Shown: piece after piece, positions 20,101 to 25,167 of the stretch
How positions within the stretch are numbered: the stretch's first letter is position 1
Layout: each line of letters opens with the position of its first letter
Assembly: GCA_037447655.1 (NCBI GenBank)
Contig: JBBHKE010001213.1
Location: 43,633-68,799, forward strand
Direction: 5' to 3'
Source of the DNA: Zygnema cylindricum
Taxonomy: Eukaryota; Streptophyta; Zygnematophyceae; Zygnematales; Zygnemataceae
DNA length: 25,167 nt
Notes under the pieces: generated by a model
Database searches by the model: none
What the model was told of the DNA's origin: nothing
What the model saw: only the letters and a program-made list of their open reading frames with translations
Made by a program: the position numbers and the translations under genes

Positions 20101-21510
20101 AACCCAGATAACACAATCGAGCGCTACAAGGCCAGATTAGTGGCAAATGGATCACAAAAGGAAGGAATTGACTACGAGGAAACCTTTGCCCCGGTGGTCA
20201 GATTTCCCTCCGTCCGCATACTTCTCAGTTTAGCAGCGGCGGAAGACATGGAAGTGCATCAGATGGACATCAAGATAGCCTTTTTGCATGGAGAATTGGA
20301 AGAGGAGATCTTTATGCGATAACCCGAAGGGTTTCAAGAGGAAGGAGAGGAGAGTAAGGTATGCCAGCTAATTAAATCTCTTTATAGTTTGAAACAGGCG
20401 CCTTGACAGTAGAATAAGAAGCTTGATGAGTTTCTTACCGGTTTGGGATATATTCGGATCAGCTCAGATCACTCAATCTATGTTTTCGAAGATGAGGAAG
20501 GTTTTATATTTATTGCAATTTATGTTGAAGATTTGCTTGTTTTAAGTAAATCAATGGAAAAAATTAACAAACTGAAAACCGATCTTAAGGGGAGATTTGA
20601 AATGAAGGATATGGGAGAAGCAAGATATATTTTGGGAATTCAAGTAGAGAGAGACCGAAAAAGGAAAATTATAAGACTGACTCAAAAGGAAGCAATAGGG
20701 AACATGCTTGAAAAATTTCAAATGGATAAAGCTAATAGTTGTACAACTCCAATGGAGTTGAAGAAGGGAAGTGAGGGGAGTGAGGAAGAAGGAGTCATAG
20801 TCTTAGACGAGGAATTATCTCCTGATAAACAGAAGTTCATGCAGACTATTCCTTACAGGCAAGTAGTGGGAAGTCTAATCTATTTTATGAATTGTACCCG
20901 GCCGGATTTAGCTGCAGCTGTAGGAGTGCTGAGTAGAAGTCTAAATGCTCCCACTAAGAAGGATTGGGAGGCAGCTAAGAGAGTCCTTAGATATTTGGTA
21001 GGAACTAGGGATCTATGGTTGCATTTGGGTGGGGAGAATACTGACATCACTACTTGGAGTGATGCTAGTTATGGTGATGCTCCGATGAGGAGATGTACTT
21101 CTGGATATGTATTATATGTGGGTGATGGGGCTTGCTGTTGGAGTAGTAAACAGCAAAAGGTTATTGCTCAGTCCACCATGGAGGCTGAGTATATGGCCTC
21201 TTGCTCTGCTGTAAAAGAATTGATGTGGGTCAAGTCTTTGCTTGGTGCGCTTGGCCACCCTAAGAGTGGTGTGCAAAAAATATTTTGTGATAATCAGGCA
21301 GCAATCGCTATTTCTGCCAATCCTAAACATCATTTTAAAGCCAAACACATTGACATCAGACTCAGCTTTGTTAGAGAAAAAGTAGAAAACAAAATAATCA
21401 GTTTAGAGTACAGACCAGATAGTGAGATGGTAGCGGATATGATGACCAAACCTGTGCCTTCCCCTAAGCTAATTTTTTTGCAGGGAGAAGTGTGGTCTGA
21501 AATTAAAGAT
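17164..21510 (+). pseudogene. Copia gag-pol polyprotein with three nonsense mutations
   Basis: A single frame, open 17164-20319 and 20443-21510. Start: Met at 17188 (residue 9, inside the PBS) is the usual-looking gag start (MGPPSRVPIFNGTGFIYW); the ATG at 17164 in the LTR adds eight residues. Domains by residue from 17164: gag UBN2-type block with VNCLLMKLPDEF (~205), CCHC knuckle C299-C302-H307-C312, acidic linker (~340-356), protease DSGA (D386), HHCC pre-integrase zinc domain (H518...), integrase D583-D646-E682 with 35 residues between the last two, RT from ~955, RNase H near the end (WSDASYGDAPMRRCTSG, STMEAEYMA, CDNQAAIAIS, ADMMTKPVPSPK). Stops: TAA 20320, TGA 20404, TAG 20410. The RT catalytic box reads YVED (20521-20532) instead of YVDD. 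The copy is probably inactive, though recent. Confidence 0.93.
17184..17198 (+). other. Primer-binding site: initiator tRNA-Met anticodon arm (half-tRNA priming)
   Basis: GGTTATGGGCCCACC starts at the base after the LTR. It is the exact reverse complement of GGTGGGCCCATAACC, the anticodon stem-loop segment of plant initiator tRNA-Met as I recall it. This fits priming by an internal tRNA fragment, as known for Drosophila copia, rather than by the tRNA 3' end (which would give TGGTATCAGAGC). The site also contains a gag ATG (17188-17190). Confidence 0.8.
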
Positions 21511-21515
21511 TGACT

Positions 21516-21530
21516 AGAAAATAAGGGGAG
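21516..21530 (+). other. Polypurine tract of the copia element
   Basis: AGAAAATAAGGGGAG abuts the 3' LTR start. It lies just after the polyprotein stop (TGA at 21511). Confidence 0.85.
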
Positions 21531-22580
21531 TGTAGAAACAAATGGTTTTAAAGTATTTTCTAGTTCTGAAAAGAAATAAAGAAGCCGAGGCAGTCTATCT
21601 CTAACTTCTCTCTCCAACTCTCAAACTTATCGCAGTCACTGAGAAATTGGAGAGGAAGCTAGAGCCATGGCTACCTTGGCTATCCTGAGGTTTACGGGAA
21701 ATTTATATTAGTTAAGGTTTATTTAATTAAAATGTATGTGCCGGCGACAGGAATTGATCCTTGTACCTACCGGCCGGCAGACAGGAAATAGCCGGTAGCC
21801 TTAGCCGTTAAGTCTAGGATTAATGTTACGTAGTATATAGGTTGATAATTATTTAAATATGTATACGTACGATAATTCATTTAACTATAATTGATTACGT
21901 GATACATAGATCCGGTAATATATAAAGTACGGATTACGGTACGGATTAAGAATCAATACCGCGCATTTGTTTCGTAAGTGAAACAAATACCGCGCATGTA
22001 TTTATTACGGCTACGATTAAATTACATTCTAATCGGACGGCTGCAATTAGCGCCGAGATCGCGGAGAAAGATTTCGGCGGTTTATGGTCATCGCCACATC
22101 GGATGATGTGTGGCGAAATTACGTTGGATCGTGGAATCTCCGGAGATTATGGCACCGAATCCGGATATGACATGTGTCGACATTTAGGCAATGTCGTACA
22201 ATGTCCGTACCTAAAGTACACCGGCATCTGTACTTTTGCGTACGGAACTCAATTCTGATTGGTTCCGTACATCAGTAGATAGAGTCTGTGAGAGAGATAG
22301 GACTTAGAAAAATTTAGAAGATAGGACCCTCTCTCCCAGAGAGCTTCTGTATAAAAGGTCAACTTTGACCCTCCATAACTTACTGCTCAGGGGAGCAAAT
22401 TTAGAGATTCTTTTTGCTATCGACTCAGGGGAGTCTTGCCTTCACAAGGGTGCAGGTGGTCAGGGTTTTTGTCTGCCAGGGTGGCAGTTATTTTTGCTGA
22501 AACACAAAAGGGTTAGGATTGTCCTAGAGGCTTCTTGGAAGCTGTCTACTCTGAGGACTTATGGAGGTCTCAGAGTTGCA
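21531..22580 (+). repeat. 3' LTR of the copia element
   Basis: Same length as the 5' LTR; it ends CAGAGTTGCA followed by the target duplication CTTAA. The part downstream of TATA is open from 22365 through the LTR end and, by chance of phase, joins the interrupted Ty3-type gag frame, giving one open frame to 23084. Confidence 0.95.
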
Positions 22581-23084
22581 CTTAATCCTAATCCTAACCA
22601 GAATCTTAACCCGCGCAACCCATGGCCTAACCCGAGACCTCCAAGGGCTTCCGCCATGGGAACACTACCGACACCCCTTGGGGTGCCTGTCTGCCTCCGG
22701 TGTGGTCACGGTGGTCTCGACGCACGCAGCTGTCTAGATAAGACGGCTACGTGCACTTATTGCAACCAAACAGGTCATTATGTACATCGTTGTCACATTA
22801 AGAATCCTGATTTCTGTTATCAAAATCAAATCAAAAACAGCGGTATACCTAGTCGCTCGAGAAATTTAACCACTTCACCTAAAGGGGATGAGAAAGACAC
22901 TCCCCCCAAAATCAGCCGGAGGGACCAAGATAGAGCAGAGATGCAGGCTACCGTGGCAGCCATGATGAAGGAGCAGTTTGCCGCGCTTATGGCGCATGTT
23001 AAACCGCAATTAACTGGCATAGACCGAACCGTAGTCCATATGCCCTCCTTTGCTGGACGATATCTCCGAGAGTCAACAGTCTAA
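22581..23084 (+). pseudogene. Ty3-type gag, C-terminal part with zinc knuckles
   Basis: It resumes the frame left at 16133. A Pro/Asn-rich spacer (NPNPNQNLNPRN) leads into two nucleocapsid-type knuckles. The first (22692-22733) reads CLRCGHGGLDARSC and lacks the His at the usual position. The second (22752-22793) is a perfect CX2CX4HX4C, CTYCNQTGHYVHRC. A charged helical segment follows (RRDQDRAEMQATVAAMMKEQ), and the frame ends at TAA 23082-23084. The same frame is open again right after this stop, so the TAA is likely a mutation within a longer gag-pro frame. The gag part binds genomic RNA in such elements. Confidence 0.75.
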
Positions 23085-23866
23085 CAGCGGGCAGCTATTT
23101 TCCAAGTGACTCTCGATCATAATCGTGAGTCTAAATCCATTAACACTCGCATACCATTATCATTTGCTAAAGAACCTAAAACCCTTATCTCGGAAACAGC
23201 CTCTAGCATTACAGCTGAGGCCTTAACCATTCTAGAGGGGAGTATACAAGATGTCTATAAGGTCAAAGAAAGGTTAGCACTACTGTCCACTATGCTTCCT
23301 GAATTGAATAGCGAGGCTAAATCCTCAGATCTAACTCAATCTGCAGATGCATTACAAGGGCTTCAAAACCATCGTAGTACCCCATCTCTTCAAACAATTG
23401 CTCTTAAAGAGCGTTCCTGTCTTACCCCACACATCAGTTTTCTGGATAACAAGTCAAGCGTGTTCACAGTTAATGGAGTGGCCCCAGCTTTACCTCTCAT
23501 GGACACAAGGGCAAAACCTATTATCCTTCGATCTGATTTTGCCAAAAAAATAGGTCTTACGGCAGATACACTATAACGCACTACCACTCGTTTGTTGACT
23601 TCCGCAGGAACCACAAAACCAGTCTTGTGTATGATAAAAGAACCACTCTGTTTTCAATTTTAGTGTCAACAAAACCGATTTCAGAAAATACTCACGCCTA
23701 CCAAATTAGTGATTATTTAGTGCCTGTCAGGACGTCAATTTTCGGTGCTGATATTCACATCAAACATTTTGTACAGACCAAAACAATTTTCCAACCGCAG
23801 TTTGCTTACTCTCTCATCTCGGCAAACCCATGTCGACATTTCGTTCATTCCGCGGTCCTTTGCTGA
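23085..23866 (+). pseudogene. Ty3-type protease region (retropepsin-like), damaged
   Basis: A frame open to TAA 23574-23576 carries NGVAPALPLMDTRAKPIILR, the flap/active-site pattern of retroviral-type aspartic proteases, in which the motif should be DTGA; here Gly is Arg (AGG at 23508-23510). Downstream FAKKIGLTADTL fits the family. The C-terminal part continues in the same frame to about 23640 and then in frame +2 (YQISDYLVPVRTSIFGADI), with a frameshift between. It would normally cleave the polyprotein. The residue change, stop and shift suggest it is dead. Confidence 0.6.
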
Positions 23867-23935
23867 AATGTCAGTTAGTTACTGGCAATCAAATTCTTAA
23901 TTGTTAACAATTAAATCTTACCTGATCCGTAGGGA

Positions 23936-25101
23936 GTGCAGGAATTATATGGCACACCCGGATTTATCATTGGCTCCTCAGAATTTGATAGATTGTACGA
24001 ATTTACGATACCGATTCCCTTATTCGGTATTCCGGATCCACCCGCAATTGCAATGGATCCTTACGGGTTCTTGCCTATTAATTGGAGACCAGTTAGTTTG
24101 CAACCTAACCCGAACGGTCTCGTTATCTTAGACCTTTTTGCAGGAATAGGTACCACACTTCTCTCTTGCTTTCGGAACGGTCTTCTGATTAAGCAATATT
24201 ATTCCGTAGATATTGACCTATTGGCTAGACGCGCTCAGTTACACCACTGTCAAATCTTGCATGAACAATACCCTCACCTCTTACCACAGTCCGCTTTTCA
24301 CAGCATGCACTCCGCTATACCAAGGGATATTCGCTTAATAGGAAATTATTAATTGTGAGAATTAGAATTGATCGATCTCCTTTTCGCCGGATGGGAATGT
24401 CAAGGTATGTCTAGGGTCGGGTAGGGCTTAGGTCTTGCAGATCCCCGTACTAAACCGTTCTTTGAGGTAGTGCGGCTTATCCATTTTTTTCAATCACTGG
24501 ACCGCCCTTTTGGATACGTTTTAGAAAACGTTGCAGCGAATAATGACCCCCGACCCACAGTTCTCGCAGATTACAAACGCATTGAATCATTAAGTGGACC
24601 GCCATTGATCATAGATGCTGCACTTCACGGTTCGTTGGCCCACCCGGTTCGTTCCAAGCGAACTAACCTGGTGGACATAGGACTGTTCCGAGAAGCTAAC
24701 ATCGCAGTCCGACCACCTAAACTTTCCATTGCAGAAGCACTTCTTCCATTTCTTAAGGTCCAGACATGTGTCAGATAGACTATCCTCCTCCATTTTGCCT
24801 TAACATCCCTGGCCAGCCATTATGTGCACTTCCTACACTTATGGCATATCTAAACTCTCATGCATATTCACATAACAGACCTGGTATGCTTCAGAACACA
24901 CATACGTGCAGTCTAGAAGAACTTACTGCTGCAGATTGAGAACACCATCTCCATTTCATCCCAGGCACCACTGCTGCCCCAGGACTCACTGAGCGACAAC
25001 GCTGCACATTACTTGGTCGGGTCATGGATCCACAATCAGTGTCATTTGTCTTGGGCATAGGGTTTGCATCCGGTCGATACTCACAGAACCATCCGTCTTA
25101 A
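23936..25101 (+). pseudogene. Retrotransposon-borne cytosine-5 DNA methyltransferase, degenerate
   Basis: Would transfer a methyl group from S-adenosylmethionine to cytosine C5. Motif I, ILDLFAGIGTTL, is at 24128-24163 (SAM binding). An acidic YYSVDID segment follows. Motif IV is GWECQG with the catalytic Cys at 24398-24400, normally preceded by Pro but here by Glu. Motif VI ENV is at 24524-24532. The motif VIII-like segment is HPVRSKRTNL after DAALHGSLA (24614-24670). After a frameshift near 24765 the C-terminal block reads GTTAAPGLTERQRCTLLGRVMD (to about 25029). Motif order is canonical, unlike the permuted DRM type. Stops at 24350, 24356, 24422 and 24937 are each one transition from a sense codon (e.g. 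CAA, CGA, CAG). An upstream extension, TPGFIIGSSEFDRLYEFTIP, is shared with elements of this kind as I recall. Confidence 0.8.
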
Positions 25102-25167
25102 TCAGCTGGGGGGGGGGATATACCATTTAAACACACTGCCTCAAAATCCTCACCTTCTCTTCGGGGT

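Larger units (their letters stand above)
16134..22580 (+). mobile_element. Nearly complete Ty1/copia retrotransposon, 6447 bp
   Basis: Two 1050-bp LTRs (16134-17183, 21531-22580) begin TG and end CA, with about 26 mismatches and no gaps by eye (about 97.5% identity). The flanking target duplication CTTAA is perfect (16129-16133 and 22581-22585). The PBS directly follows the 5' LTR and the PPT directly precedes the 3' LTR. One frame encodes gag, protease, integrase, RT and RNase H, broken only by three stop codons within 93 bp of RT. It lies inside the Ty3-type gag, so it is the youngest insertion recognisable here. Confidence 0.95.
14953..25167 (+). mobile_element. Ty3-type retrotransposon carrying a DNA methyltransferase (partial, split by copia)
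   Basis: Order on the plus strand: gag N-terminal part (14953-16133), nested copia element (16134-22580), gag zinc knuckles (22581-23081), retropepsin-like protease (23085-23866), cytosine-5 DNA methyltransferase (23936-25101). The window ends before RT, RNase H or integrase would appear, so the Ty3/gypsy assignment rests on the gag style and protease and is inference. The copy is defective, with stops in gag and the methyltransferase and a damaged protease motif. Known: retrotransposons that have incorporated C5 methyltransferases were described in charophytes (and independently in dinoflagellates). I also recall similar gag-protease-methyltransferase polyproteins in seedless-plant genomes, unchecked here. 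Confidence 0.75.

Noticed and set aside
1-25167. CRISPR arrays, bacterial operons, rRNA genes
   Set aside because: No regularly spaced direct repeats with unique spacers, no Shine-Dalgarno-ordered genes and no rRNA-like sequence; the content is eukaryotic retroelements.

Overview
The window looks like nuclear DNA from a streptophyte (a land plant or charophyte alga). Reasons: Ty1/copia and Ty3-type retrotransposons nested in each other, Tourist-like and hAT-type miniature elements, long AT microsatellites, plant-like TATA boxes in LTRs, and a primer-binding site exactly complementary to the anticodon arm of the initiator Met-tRNA as I recall it for plants. The species cannot be named from the sequence. 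I find no convincing intact host gene; nearly everything recognisable is transposable-element sequence.

Layout. 1-4200: unannotated, mostly non-coding DNA with two Tourist/PIF-Harbinger-like MITEs (406-1056 with TSD TAA, 3247-3958 with TSD TTA). 4207-5055: a hAT-like MITE with an imperfect 8-bp TSD and subterminal CGATATATCG arrays, followed by an AT microsatellite and pyrimidine-rich spacer. 5745-13130: a pile of dead retroelements. Copy A (minus-strand copia 3' end, gag fused to RNase H) and copy B/M (minus-strand copia RT-RNase H) flank a decayed non-LTR reverse transcriptase (6462-7661). M is split in its RT by a nested plus-strand copia element N (8721-12419; LTRs kept; gag, protease and integrase deleted). 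13131-14952: spacer or retroelement leader with a (AT)27 run.

14953-25167: the most notable region. A Ty3-type element encodes gag with zinc knuckles, a retropepsin-like protease and then a cytosine-5 DNA methyltransferase with motifs I, IV, VI, VIII and the C-terminal block in canonical order. The window ends before any reverse transcriptase. Its gag is split by a nearly complete 6447-bp copia element (16134-22580) with two 1050-bp LTRs and a perfect 5-bp TSD (CTTAA); removing the insert restores the gag frame. Retrotransposons carrying DNA methyltransferases have been reported in charophytes and dinoflagellates. This copy is mutated (stops, a frameshift, DTGA to DTRA in the protease, PCQ to ECQ in the methyltransferase).

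How the parts relate: the copia element at 16134 and element N are diverged members of one lineage. They share the PPT, an LTR-borne ATG near the 3' LTR end, a GTAC-rich block about 80 bp upstream of the TATA box and an antisense tRNA-like patch. N still shows the probable ancestral codons at the three nonsense mutations that break the RT of the 16134 element.
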